A stretch of 64,000 nucleotides of DNA. Origin: Streptococcus suis. GTDB lineage: Bacteria; Bacillota; Bacilli; Lactobacillales; Streptococcaceae. Every line of letters starts with the position of its first letter. The first letter of the stretch is position 1. The notes below the pieces were generated by a model. It was not told the origin of the DNA. It saw only the letters and a list, made by a program, of their open reading frames with translations, and did no database searches. This document shows positions 56,252 to 64,000 of the stretch, piece by piece. The stretch is taken from NCBI RefSeq assembly GCF_902702775.1, contig NZ_LR738724.1, forward strand, positions 744,001-808,000, in the 5' to 3' direction. Position numbers and translations under genes: made by a program.

Positions 56252-57370
56252 ATGACAAATAAAAAAGATAAAAAAACAGAAGTAACTACTTTTGATGTAC
56301 AAGTTGCCGAATTTATCCGTAACCATAAAAAACAAGGTTCAGCTACAGACGATGAAATCAATGACCAACTGGTTATTCCATTTACGCTTGATGCTGACGG
56401 AATCGATGATTTGCTCCAACGTATTCAGGACGCAGGGATTTCGATTGTCGATAAAGAAGGGAACCCTTCTGCTCGTGCTATGCAGGTAGAGGAAGAGCCA
56501 GAATTATCTGATGAAGAATTGCTCGGAAGCACTTCTGCAAAAGTGAACGACCCAGTCCGCATGTATTTGAAAGAAATTGGTGTTGTACCTCTTTTGACCA
56601 ACGAAGAAGAGCAAGAATTGGCATTGGCGGTTGAAGCAGGTGACCCAGAAGCGAAGCAACGTTTGGCTGAAGCCAACTTGCGTTTGGTTGTTTCCATTGC
56701 TAAACGTTATGTAGGGCGTGGTATGCAGTTCCTTGACTTGATTCAAGAAGGAAATATGGGCTTGATGAAGGCCGTTGACAAGTTTGACTACTCTAAAGGT
56801 TTCAAGTTTTCAACTTATGCAACCTGGTGGATTCGTCAGGCTATCACTCGTGCCATTGCGGACCAAGCGCGTACAATCCGTATTCCTGTTCACATGGTAG
56901 AAACCATTAACAAATTGGTCCGTGAACAACGCAATCTCTTGCAGGAATTGGGCCAAGATCCAACTCCTGAGCAAATTGCAGAGCGTATGGATATGACGCC
57001 TGAGAAAGTTCGTGAAATCCTTAAGATTGCCCAAGAACCTGTTTCACTTGAGACCCCAATTGGTGAAGAAGATGATAGTCATCTTGGAGATTTTATTGAA
57101 GACGAAGTCATTGAAAATCCAGTTGATTACACAACTCGTGTCGTTCTTCGTGAACAGTTAGATGAGGTATTGGATACTCTTACTGACCGTGAGGAAAACG
57201 TATTGCGTCTTCGTTTTGGTTTAGATGATGGTAAAATGCGCACGCTTGAAGATGTTGGTAAAGTCTTTAACGTAACCCGTGAACGCATCCGCCAAATCGA
57301 AGCCAAAGCCCTCCGTAAACTCCGCCACCCATCCCGCAGCAAACCACTCAGAGACTTTATTGAGGATTAA
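56252..57370 (+). CDS. rpoD: Primary sigma factor RpoD (SigA)
   Basis: A 372-residue housekeeping sigma factor. Region 1.2 is [11 protein letters not shown]; region 2 has [36 protein letters not shown] and [14 protein letters not shown]; region 3 follows; region 4 ends with the helix-turn-helix [26 protein letters not shown]. It is translated right after dnaG with GGAG overlapping the dnaG end. It recognises the TTGACA/TATAAT promoters listed in this window. Confidence 0.97.
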   Translation: MTNKKDKKTEVTTFDVQVAEFIRNHKKQGSATDDEINDQLVIPFTLDADGIDDLLQRIQDAGISIVDKEGNPSARAMQVEEEPELSDEELLGSTSAKVNDPVRMYLKEIGVVPLLTNEEEQELALAVEAGDPEAKQRLAEANLRLVVSIAKRYVGRGMQFLDLIQEGNMGLMKAVDKFDYSKGFKFSTYATWWIRQAITRAIADQARTIRIPVHMVETINKLVREQRNLLQELGQDPTPEQIAERMDMTPEKVREILKIAQEPVSLETPIGEEDDSHLGDFIEDEVIENPVDYTTRVVLREQLDEVLDTLTDREENVLRLRFGLDDGKMRTLEDVGKVFNVTRERIRQIEAKALRKLRHPSRSKPLRDFIED

Positions 57371-57393
57371 AACACCACTGACGTGGTGTTTTA
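57371..57393 (+). terminator. Hairpin directly after rpoD
   Basis: Perfect 8-bp stem AACACCAC / GTGGTGTT with TGAC loop, followed by a short T run; a likely terminator and first unit of the hairpin field. Confidence 0.7.
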
Positions 57394-57741
57394 ACCCGAG
57401 CCTAGAAATAGGAAAGCGAGGAATAAGCCTACGGATAGGCTTTCTCAACGTCCGCCTAGAAACACGAAAGCGGACAAGGTTAACCGCTCCCCTTGAAATG
57501 AGAAAAGGAGCGCTAAGTGGACTTTTTGACACAAACTTGGTTTGTTTCATCTCCAACCTTCAACAGTCTCCCAGACTGTTGAAGCCTGCCCAGAAATATT
57601 AAAGCAGACTAACCTTTGGTGTTTTAACCTGAGCCTAGAAATAAGAAAGCGGCCAAAGCCCAGTGGGCTATTTTAACCGCTCCCCTTGAAATGAGAAAGG
57701 GAGCGCTAAGTGGACTTTTTGACACAAACTTGGTTTGTTTC
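57385..57741. repeat. Hairpin-rich modular repeat field between rpoD and the DUF59 gene
   Basis: A 69-bp segment occurs twice with one mismatch (57480-57548 and 57673-57741). A second unit, beginning GGTGTTTTAACC and running through GCCTAGAAATA, occurs at 57385 and 57618. The field is packed with short stems: CAACAGTC/GACTGTTG, GCCTA/TAGGC, TCCGC/GCGGA, GCTCC/GGAGC (twice), AGCCCA/TGGGCT and ACAAAC/GTTTGT (twice). Open frames through it repeat MRKGALSGLFDTN and look spurious. No gene is assigned here. Confidence 0.75.
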
Positions 57742-57780
57742 TTTTCTAGTATTGAACTTGTGAACAAGAAAGAGAGAAAA

Positions 57781-58104
57781 ATGACGTACACAGAAGATCA
57801 AATTAAAGACATTCAGGAGCGTATTTTTCATGCTCTTGAAGATGTGATTGACCCTGAGCTAGGTATTGATATTATCAATTTAGGGTTAATTTATGAAATC
57901 CGATTTATTGAGGGCAAGGCTGAAATTGATATGACCTTGACGACCATGGGTTGTCCATTAGCTGATCTAATCACCGATCAAATTCATGATGTACTGAAGG
58001 ATGTTCCTGAAGTAACAGAAGTAGATGTGAGACTGGTTTGGTCACCAGCTTGGACCGTTCAAAAAATGAGTCGTTATGCTCGAATTGCATTAGGAATTAA
58101 ATAA
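57781..58104 (+). CDS. DUF59/MIP18-family metal-sulfur cluster biosynthesis protein
   Basis: A 107-residue protein: ALEDVIDPELGIDIINLGLIYEI at the start and TLTTMGCPLADLI with the conserved Cys, as in SufT/PaaD-like proteins that assist Fe-S cluster maturation. I start it at the ATG behind AAGAAAGAGAG. Upstream in-frame codons come from the repeat field and are not part of the family. Own terminator follows; no suf genes nearby. Confidence 0.9.
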   Translation: MTYTEDQIKDIQERIFHALEDVIDPELGIDIINLGLIYEIRFIEGKAEIDMTLTTMGCPLADLITDQIHDVLKDVPEVTEVDVRLVWSPAWTVQKMSRYARIALGIK

Positions 58105-58110
58105 AAAAAT

Positions 58111-58146
58111 AAAATGGTTTCGAACGTTTGAAGCCATTTTTTTATT
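58111..58146 (+). terminator. Terminator after the DUF59 gene
   Basis: AAAATGGTTTC / GAAGCCATTTT stem (58111-58121, 58130-58140), 8-nt loop, T7. Confidence 0.85.
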
Positions 58147-58185
58147 AATGTTTGGATTTTTTGTAAAAAATATTAAAAATTATAC

Positions 58186-58214
58186 TTGTCAAAGAGAAAT
58201 TTCCGTGTTACAAT
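58186..58214 (+). promoter_or_regulatory. Promoter of the polyamine-operon leader RNA
   Basis: TTGTCA (58186-58191), 17 bp, TACAAT (58209-58214); predicted start near 58221. Confidence 0.7.
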
Positions 58215-58220
58215 AAACAG

Positions 58221-58573
58221 GCCTAGGAAAAGTAGTCATACCTATTCTAGCAAATATCAGACCTATATGGGATGAGTAGCTCTGCTATTGATCATAACCA
58301 AAGCCTACGGACAGGCGGGTCGAATGCCGAAGCGTGGCGTAAGCCACATTATTGATAGGGTTAAAAGCCTACATTTTATAAGTTGATTTTAGGGTTCATC
58401 CCTAATTCGTATATCAAATTTAGTGTGGTGAAAGCACACGTCATCTTGTGAAACGGTCAATAAAGTACGTATATATTTGCACTGGAGAGTAGGAAACGGT
58501 AGGCACATAAACTCAAGAGAAGAATAAAAAACGTCGATTTGGATTGTAGAGCAGGATGAACCCTGCTCTTTTT
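58221..58573 (+). ncRNA. Structured leader or ncRNA of about 350 nt ending in an intrinsic terminator
   Basis: Runs from a sigma-A promoter to terminator AGAGCAGG / CCTGCTCT with T5 (58548-58573), 50 nt before the decarboxylase start. Clear helices: GTGGC-GTAA-GCCAC with a GNRA loop (58334-58347), TTAGGG/CCCTAA (58389-58405) enclosed by TTGAT/ATCAA, and GTGTG/CACAC (58423-58439). GCCTAC occurs at 58303 and 58367, and both copies can pair with GTAGGC at 58499-58504; GAAACGGT occurs at 58450 and 58493. No good coding frame. It does not show the signature blocks of RNase P, tmRNA, SRP RNA or T-box leaders. It could be an attenuating riboswitch-like leader or an independent RNA. Confidence 0.65.
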
Positions 58574-58622
58574 ACTTGTTTAAAAAAGGGTGGGAGTCCA
58601 TCGAGCAAAGGAGTTTTTCAAT

Positions 58623-60071
58623 ATGAAAAATCAACACCAAGCCCCTATTTATCAGGGGTTGGAACAGTTACGCCGAAAACGGATTGTTCCCTTTGATGTC
58701 CCAGGACACAAACGAGGGCGCGGAAATCCTGAGTTGGTCGAACTGTTAGGAGAAAAATGCGTGGGGATTGATGTCAATTCCATGAAGCCTTTGGATAATC
58801 TAGGGCATCCCGTCTCCATTATTCGAGAGGCGGAGGAGTTGGCGGCAGAAGCCTTTGGTGCCAGTCATGCCTTTCTCATGGTTGGAGGGACTACTTCGTC
58901 TGTCCAGACCATGATTTTGGCAACCTGTAAGGCGGGCGATAAGATTATCCTTCCTCGAAATGTCCACAAGTCAGCCCTCAATGCCCTTGTCCTTTGTGGC
59001 GCCATCCCTGTCTATGTGGATATGAGCGTGGAGCCACGAATTGGCATTGCTCTTGCCTTGGAAAATGCAGCCTTTGAACGGGCCATTGCAGAGCATCCTG
59101 ATGCTGTTGCTGTCTTGATTAACAATCCGACCTATTATGGCATTTGCTCGGACCTGCGTAGCTTGACTGAGAAAGCTCACGCAGCGGGCATGAAAGTTTT
59201 GGTAGATGAGGCTCATGGTGCGCATTTGCATTTTTCGGACCAATTGCCAGAGGCGGCTATGGATGTGGGGGCTGATATGGCTGCTGTTTCCATGCATAAG
59301 TCAGGTGGTAGTCTGACCCAGAGCTCGCTTTTATTGGTCGGTCCAGATATGAATGTGGAGTATGTCCGTCAGATTATCAACCTGACCCAGTCAACATCCG
59401 CTTCCTATCTCTTGCTGGCTAGTCTGGATATTTCACGGAGAAATCTGGCCCTTCGTGGGAAAGAGTCTTTTGAAAAAGTCATTGAAATGTCTGAGTATGC
59501 TCGTCGTGAAATCAATGCCATCGGTGGCTACTATGCCTATTCTAAAGAATTGATTGATGGCAAAACGGTGCATGATTTTGATGTGACGAAACTTTCTATT
59601 TACACACAAGGCATTGGTTTAACTGGTATCGAAGTCTACGATCTTCTGCGAGATGAATATGATATTCAGATTGAATTTGGTGATATTGGCAATATCTTGG
59701 CTTATATTTCAATCGGTGACCGCTTGCAGGACATTGAGCGACTGGTGGGGGCTCTGGCTGACATTAAGCGACTCTATTCACGAGATGGTTCGGACCTGAT
59801 CTCAGGAGAATACATCCAGCCGCAGCTGGTCTTGTCACCGCAGGAAGCCTTTTATGCAGAGCGGGAAAGCCGTTCCCTGCAAGAAGCAGTTGGTCAGGTC
59901 TGCGGGGAATTTGTCATGTGCTATCCTCCAGGTATTCCTCTTTTGGCCCCTGGAGAACGAGTGACCCAAGAAATTGTTGACTACATCATCTTTGCCAAGG
60001 AGCGCGGTTGCTCCGTCCAAGGTACGGAAGATCCAGATGTCAACTACATAAACGTTATAAAGGAGGGCTAA
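58623..60071 (+). CDS. Aminotransferase-fold arginine/lysine/ornithine decarboxylase
   Basis: A 482-residue PLP enzyme of the Orn/Lys/Arg decarboxylase class (short Gram-positive form, as Bacillus SpeA). Start chosen at the ATG behind AAAGGAG. Signatures: PFDVPGHKRGRG, NGTTSS-like GGTTSSVQ, VDEAHGAH and the PLP lysine Lys226 in SMHKSGGSLTQSS; C-terminal domain with CYPPGIPLLAPGE. The agmatine deiminase gene in the same operon suggests arginine decarboxylase, which makes agmatine; older annotations call it lysine decarboxylase. Confidence 0.9.
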   Translation: MKNQHQAPIYQGLEQLRRKRIVPFDVPGHKRGRGNPELVELLGEKCVGIDVNSMKPLDNLGHPVSIIREAEELAAEAFGASHAFLMVGGTTSSVQTMILATCKAGDKIILPRNVHKSALNALVLCGAIPVYVDMSVEPRIGIALALENAAFERAIAEHPDAVAVLINNPTYYGICSDLRSLTEKAHAAGMKVLVDEAHGAHLHFSDQLPEAAMDVGADMAAVSMHKSGGSLTQSSLLLVGPDMNVEYVRQIINLTQSTSASYLLLASLDISRRNLALRGKESFEKVIEMSEYARREINAIGGYYAYSKELIDGKTVHDFDVTKLSIYTQGIGLTGIEVYDLLRDEYDIQIEFGDIGNILAYISIGDRLQDIERLVGALADIKRLYSRDGSDLISGEYIQPQLVLSPQEAFYAERESRSLQEAVGQVCGEFVMCYPPGIPLLAPGERVTQEIVDYIIFAKERGCSVQGTEDPDVNYINVIKEG

Positions 60072-60073
60072 AG

Positions 60074-60931
60074 ATGGAAATGTGGTTTTCAGAAGTCCAA
60101 ACGCCAGATGTTAAGTTATCCATTCGCACCAGTCAACAACTTTATGCTGGCAAGAGTGAATTTCAGGACATTGCTGTGTTGGACTCGCCAGCCTTTGGAA
60201 AGATTTTGACCCTTAATGGTCGGGTTCTCTTTTCAGATGCGGACGACTTTGTTTACAACGAAATGGCCGTCCATGTGCCCATGGCAGTTCATCCAAATCC
60301 TAAGAAAATATTGATTTTGGGTGGAGGAGATGGTGGCGTTGCCCAAGTTCTCGGTATGTATCCTGAAATCGAACGTATTGACGTTGTAGAGCCAGATGAA
60401 CTCCTTGTGGAAGTTTGTCGTCAGTATTTCCCAGACTATGCCTCTGGCTTGGAAGATGAGCGGGTCGAGGTTTATTTACAAGATGGTCTGCGTTTCTTGC
60501 GCAACTGTGAAAATGAGTATGACATCATCATCAATGATGCGACAGATCCATTTGGACATACGGAAGGATTGTTTACCAAGGAATTTTACGGCAACGCCTA
60601 CCGAGCTTTGAAGGAAGATGGTATTATGGTCTACCAACATGGTTCGCCATTCTATGATGAAGATGAGTCGGCTTTTCGTTCCATGCATCGGAAGGCGACC
60701 CAATCCTTTCCTATCAGCCGTGTTTATCAGGCCCATATTCCGACATCTGCGGCGGGTTATTGGTTGTTTGGCTTCGCCTCTAAAAAATACCATCCTATTG
60801 AAGATTTTGACAAGGAAAAATGGAAGGCGCGCCAGCTTTTCACAGAATACTATACCGCTAACCTCCACATCGGAGCCTTTCTCTTGCCTCGATACGTGGA
60901 AGACATTTTAGAAGAAGAGGAGAAAAAATAA
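60074..60931 (+). CDS. speE: Spermidine synthase-like aminopropyltransferase
   Basis: A 285-residue member of the spermidine synthase family. I start it at the ATG after AAGGAGGG; a longer frame runs back into the previous gene. Seen: MWFSEVQTPDVKLS, LNGRVLFSDADDFVYNEM, GGGDGG (about 82-87), DVVEPDELLVEV and NDATDPFGHTEGLF with the catalytic Asp, then YQHGSPF. The aminopropyl donor needs SpeD, not seen here, while the next two genes encode a SpeD-free route. Overlaps the next start (TAATG). Confidence 0.9.
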   Translation: MEMWFSEVQTPDVKLSIRTSQQLYAGKSEFQDIAVLDSPAFGKILTLNGRVLFSDADDFVYNEMAVHVPMAVHPNPKKILILGGGDGGVAQVLGMYPEIERIDVVEPDELLVEVCRQYFPDYASGLEDERVEVYLQDGLRFLRNCENEYDIIINDATDPFGHTEGLFTKEFYGNAYRALKEDGIMVYQHGSPFYDEDESAFRSMHRKATQSFPISRVYQAHIPTSAAGYWLFGFASKKYHPIEDFDKEKWKARQLFTEYYTANLHIGAFLLPRYVEDILEEEEKK

Positions 60932-62190
60932 TGAGTCGTTTGTTAGTTATTGGTTGTGGCGGAGTTGCCCAAGTTGCCATCAGCAAGGTTTGCCAGGCAG
61001 AAGATACCTTCAAGGAAGTCATGATTGCCAGCCGTACCAAGTCTAAGTGTGATGATTTGAAGGCTGCCCTAGAAGGAAAAACTTCCGTAAAAATTGAAAC
61101 TGCCCAAGTGGATGCAGACAAGGTAGAAGAAGTGATTGCCTTGATTGAAAGCTACCAGCCAAAAGCTGTCTTGAACGTTGCCCTGCCCTACCAAGACTTG
61201 ACCATCATGGATGCCTGCTTGGCGACGGGCGTGGACTATATTGACACGGCCAACTACGAGTGTGAGGATACCGAGGATCCAGAATGGCGTGCAATTTACG
61301 AAAAACGTTGTGAAGAAGAAGGGTTTACGGCTTACTTTGACTATTCATGGCAGTGGGCTTATAAGGAGCGTTTTGAAAAAGCAGGGCTGACAGCACTTTT
61401 GGGATCCGGATTTGATCCAGGTGTGACCAGTGTTTTTTCAGCCTACGCATTGAAGCACTATTTTGATGAAATCCACTATATCGACATCCTCGATTGTAAC
61501 GGTGGAGACCACGGCTATCCATTTGCGACCAACTTTAACCCTGAAATCAACTTGCGTGAGGTTTCTGCCCCAGGTTCCTACTGGGAAAATGGCAAATGGG
61601 TGGAAGTTGAAGCAATGTCTATCAAGCGAGAATATGACTTCCCAGAAGTTGGTCAGAAAGATATGTACCTCCTCCACCATGAAGAAATCGAGTCACTCGC
61701 TAAAAACATTCCAGGTGTCAAACGTATTCGCTTCTTTATGACTTTTGGTCAATCCTACTTGACTCACATGAAATGCTTGGAAAATGTTGGACTCTTGCGG
61801 ACTGACCCAATCAACTTTAACGGACAAGAAGTAGTGCCAATTCAATTCCTCAAAGCTCTCTTGCCAGACCCTGCTAGCCTTGGTCCACGTACTGTTGGGA
61901 AAACCAATATCGGCTGTATTTTCACAGGTGTCAAGGACGGCGTGGAGAAGACCATCTACATCTACAACGTATGTGACCACCAAGAGTGCTATAAAGAGGT
62001 CGGTTCCCAAGCTATTTCCTACACAACTGGCGTGCCAGCCATGATTGGAACCAAGCTTGTCATGGACGGAACTTGGAAAAAAACAGGTGTATACAACTTG
62101 GAAGAATTGGATCCAGATCCATTTATGGACCTGCTTAACCAATATGGTTTGCCTTGGCAGGTAGTAGAAAATCCAGTTTTGGTGGACTAG
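60931..62190 (+). CDS. Carboxynorspermidine/carboxyspermidine dehydrogenase (saccharopine dehydrogenase family)
   Basis: A 419-residue NADPH-dependent enzyme that joins putrescine (or diaminopropane) to aspartate semialdehyde. Rossmann motif VIGCGGVAQV at residues 6-15; saccharopine-dehydrogenase blocks include ATGVDYIDTANYE, GSGFDPGVTSVF and DCNGGDHG. The neighbour nspC decarboxylates its product, so the pathway call is firm. It starts one base inside the speE stop; the nspC ATG follows immediately after its stop. Confidence 0.92.
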   Translation: MSRLLVIGCGGVAQVAISKVCQAEDTFKEVMIASRTKSKCDDLKAALEGKTSVKIETAQVDADKVEEVIALIESYQPKAVLNVALPYQDLTIMDACLATGVDYIDTANYECEDTEDPEWRAIYEKRCEEEGFTAYFDYSWQWAYKERFEKAGLTALLGSGFDPGVTSVFSAYALKHYFDEIHYIDILDCNGGDHGYPFATNFNPEINLREVSAPGSYWENGKWVEVEAMSIKREYDFPEVGQKDMYLLHHEEIESLAKNIPGVKRIRFFMTFGQSYLTHMKCLENVGLLRTDPINFNGQEVVPIQFLKALLPDPASLGPRTVGKTNIGCIFTGVKDGVEKTIYIYNVCDHQECYKEVGSQAISYTTGVPAMIGTKLVMDGTWKKTGVYNLEELDPDPFMDLLNQYGLPWQVVENPVLVD

Positions 62191-63318
62191 ATGAGAATCG
62201 ATCAAGTCCCAACACCAGCCTATGTCATTGACGAAGCTAAGCTGGTCAATAATTTAGAAATTCTCAAGTCTGTCCAAGACCGTACAGGCTGCAAGGTCCT
62301 CTTGGCTCAAAAAGCCTTTTCCATGTATGCCACTTACCCCCTCATCAGCCAATACCTAGCTGGAACAACTGCATCAGGACTCTACGAAGCCAAGCTGGGT
62401 CGTGAGGAGTTTGGGGGAGAAGTTCATGTTTTCGCCCCTGCCTTTAAGGATGCGGATTTGGAGGAGATTTTGGAAATTGCGGACCATATCGTCTTTAACT
62501 CAGAGCGCCAACTCTGCAAGCATATGGACAAATGCCGAGCAGCTGGAGTCAGTGTCGGCCTGCGAATCAATCCAGAATGTTCGACCCAAGGTGAACATGC
62601 CCTATATGACCCCTGCGCAGCGGGTTCTCGTTTCGGTGTTCGCATTGACCAGTTTTCAGAAGACCTGCTGGACTTGGTGGATGGCCTGCATTTTCACACC
62701 CTCTGTGAGCAAAATTCGGATGATTTGAAAACCACCTTGGAGGCTGTCGAGGCCAAGTTCGGCCCCTACCTTCACAAAGTCAAATGGCTCAATATGGGCG
62801 GAGGGCATCATGTGACCAGGGCGGATTATAATCTAGATTTGCTGATTTCCTCTATCCAGTACATGCAGGAAACCTATGGATTAGAAGTCTACATTGAGCC
62901 TGGTGAAGCCATTGCCCTCAATGCGGGCTATTTGGTGACAGAGGTTCTGGATATTGTCGAAAATGGCATTGAGACGCTTGTGTTAGACGCATCAGCCACT
63001 TGCCATATGCCGGATGTTTTGGAAATGCCCTATCGCCCACCGCTTCGTCATGGATTTGAGACTGGAGAGAAGGCATTTACTTACAGACTATCTTCCAATA
63101 CCTGTCTGACAGGCGACATCATCGGCGATTATTCCTTTGAAAAGCCTGTGGAGATTGGTGACAAACTCTATTTTGAAGATATGGCCATCTATTCTTTTGT
63201 TAAAAACAATACCTTCAACGGCATCGGTCTGCCAAGTTTGGTCTTGATGGACAAGACTGGTGACTGCCGAATTATCAAAAGCTTTGGCTATGAAGATTTC
63301 AAGGGGAGGTTGTCATGA
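62191..63318 (+). CDS. nspC: Carboxynorspermidine/carboxyspermidine decarboxylase
   Basis: A 375-residue alanine-racemase-fold PLP decarboxylase. PLP lysine is Lys41 in [41 protein letters not shown] and CLTGDIIG (in place of the CESGD of DAP/Orn decarboxylases) mark NspC. It completes spermidine synthesis without S-adenosylmethionine. Zero spacing from the previous gene and a 4-bp overlap with aguA. Confidence 0.94.
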   Translation: MRIDQVPTPAYVIDEAKLVNNLEILKSVQDRTGCKVLLAQKAFSMYATYPLISQYLAGTTASGLYEAKLGREEFGGEVHVFAPAFKDADLEEILEIADHIVFNSERQLCKHMDKCRAAGVSVGLRINPECSTQGEHALYDPCAAGSRFGVRIDQFSEDLLDLVDGLHFHTLCEQNSDDLKTTLEAVEAKFGPYLHKVKWLNMGGGHHVTRADYNLDLLISSIQYMQETYGLEVYIEPGEAIALNAGYLVTEVLDIVENGIETLVLDASATCHMPDVLEMPYRPPLRHGFETGEKAFTYRLSSNTCLTGDIIGDYSFEKPVEIGDKLYFEDMAIYSFVKNNTFNGIGLPSLVLMDKTGDCRIIKSFGYEDFKGRLS

Positions 63319-64000
63319 TAGAAAGTCCAAAAGCGGCTGGCTACCGCATGCCTGCTGAGTATGAGCCCCATCACGGGACACTAATGGTGTGGCCGACCCG
63401 TCCTGGTTCCTGGCCCTTTGATGGTCAGGGGGCAAAAAAAGCCTTCAGCCAGGTCATTAAAACCATTGCTGAAAGCGAGCAGGTCTATCTCTTGGTCGAT
63501 GAGGCACACCGTGAGGAGGCTCAATCCATGCTGGGGGCTGGCATTGCCTACCTGGACATCCCCACCAACGACGCTTGGGCGCGTGATACAGGTCCGACGG
63601 TCTTGGTTCATGAAAATGGCAGAGCTTTATCTGTCGATTGGGCTTTTAACGCTTGGGGTGGAAGCTATGATGGTCTTTATCAGGACTATGAGGCAGATGA
63701 TCAGGTGGCTAGTCGATTTAGTCAGGCCATCGGTCTGCCAGTTCATGATACCCATCCCTTTGTCCTAGAAGGAGGAGCCATTCACAGTGACGGTGAAGGA
63801 ACCATCTTGGTGACCGAATCCTGTTTGCTCAGCCCAGGCCGCAATCCCCATTTAACCAAGGACCAGATTGAGCAAGTGCTTCTAGATACTCTCGGAGCTG
63901 AAAAGGTCCTCTGGCTTCCATACGGAATTTTCAATGATGAAACCAATGAACACGTGGACAATGTTGCGACCTTTGTCGGCCCAGCTGAGATCGTTTTAGC
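63315..64000 (+). CDS. aguA: Agmatine deiminase, N-terminal part (cut by window edge)
   Basis: The ATG overlaps the nspC stop (ATGA), AGGGGAGG upstream. About 228 of some 365 residues are visible: [36 protein letters not shown] and [13 protein letters not shown], then [14 protein letters not shown]. These are the peptidylarginine-deiminase-type catalytic Asp/Glu/His blocks; the catalytic Cys lies beyond the window. It turns agmatine into N-carbamoylputrescine; aguB is expected next, giving putrescine for the dehydrogenase. Confidence 0.93.
   Translation, partial: MIESPKAAGYRMPAEYEPHHGTLMVWPTRPGSWPFDGQGAKKAFSQVIKTIAESEQVYLLVDEAHREEAQSMLGAGIAYLDIPTNDAWARDTGPTVLVHENGRALSVDWAFNAWGGSYDGLYQDYEADDQVASRFSQAIGLPVHDTHPFVLEGGAIHSDGEGTILVTESCLLSPGRNPHLTKDQIEQVLLDTLGAEKVLWLPYGIFNDETNEHVDNVATFVGPAEIVL

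Noticed and set aside
57279..57602. 107-codon frame after rpoD
   Set aside because: Starts in the rpoD C-terminus in another frame and runs through the repeat field; shares the repeat-derived peptide with the next frame.
58221..58573. RNase P, tmRNA, SRP or T-box identity of the leader RNA
   Set aside because: Signature blocks of these RNAs (for example GAGGAAAGTCC, the tmRNA tag frame, or the T-box GGGTGGNACCGCG) are absent.

Overview
The window reads as chromosome of a low-GC streptococcus, most likely Streptococcus suis. The grounds are a type II-A Cas9 with a GTTTTAGAGCTG-type CRISPR repeat, streptococcal housekeeping gene orders (rpsU, galE, mscL, dnaG-rpoD), an antigen I/II adhesin carried on a conjugative element, and an alternative spermidine operon. 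The genus is well supported; the species is inferred.

Layout: (1) 1-5970 holds the C-terminal part of cas9, then cas1, cas2, csn2, a leader, and an array of 26 repeats and 25 spacers. (2) 5971-17469 is chromosomal: rpiA; a nucleoside-salvage operon (deoB, ArsC-like, punA, deoD); glgP with a CcpA-type cre site; a VanZ-like gene; and a run hemW, acyl-ACP thioesterase, NUDIX, HAD phosphatase, TIGR01906-type membrane protein. (3) About 17.49-52.17 kb is an integrative conjugative element of TnGBS type: RepA_N initiator, surface proteins (SEC10/PgrA, PrgU-like, LPETG protein, antigen I/II), a Prg/Pcf-like type IV secretion system, a giant primase/ArdC polyvalent protein, MobC and relaxase, ParA with a small DNA-binding partner, and an ISLre2-family DDE transposase at the right end. 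(4) 52.17-58.1 kb is chromosomal again: a structured small-RNA locus, rpsU, galE, mscL, dnaG, rpoD, a hairpin-rich repeat field and a DUF59 gene. (5) 58.15-64.0 kb is a polyamine operon behind a roughly 350-nt structured leader or ncRNA: arginine/lysine-type decarboxylase, speE-like, carboxyspermidine dehydrogenase, nspC and the start of aguA.

The ICE looks damaged. Its relaxase has an in-frame TAG at codon 10, ahead of the presumed catalytic tyrosine, and its VirB6-like channel gene has a one-base frameshift in a T run. A group II intron interrupts the VirB1-like hydrolase gene exactly in the CHAP active-site motif, and intron splicing would restore that gene. Transfer may therefore need suppression, repair or trans-complementation, unless the two lesions are assembly errors.

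The signals I rate highest are: the PrgU-like gene with its hairpin-packed upstream region; the leader RNA of the polyamine operon; the overlapping sense/antisense RNA pair beside the ICE right end; the exact EBS/IBS pairing of the group II intron; an oriT-like cluster of palindromes; and a short AT-rich motif repeated at the partition locus and again 20 kb away in the secretion operon. All calls come from reading the sequence; no database search was run.
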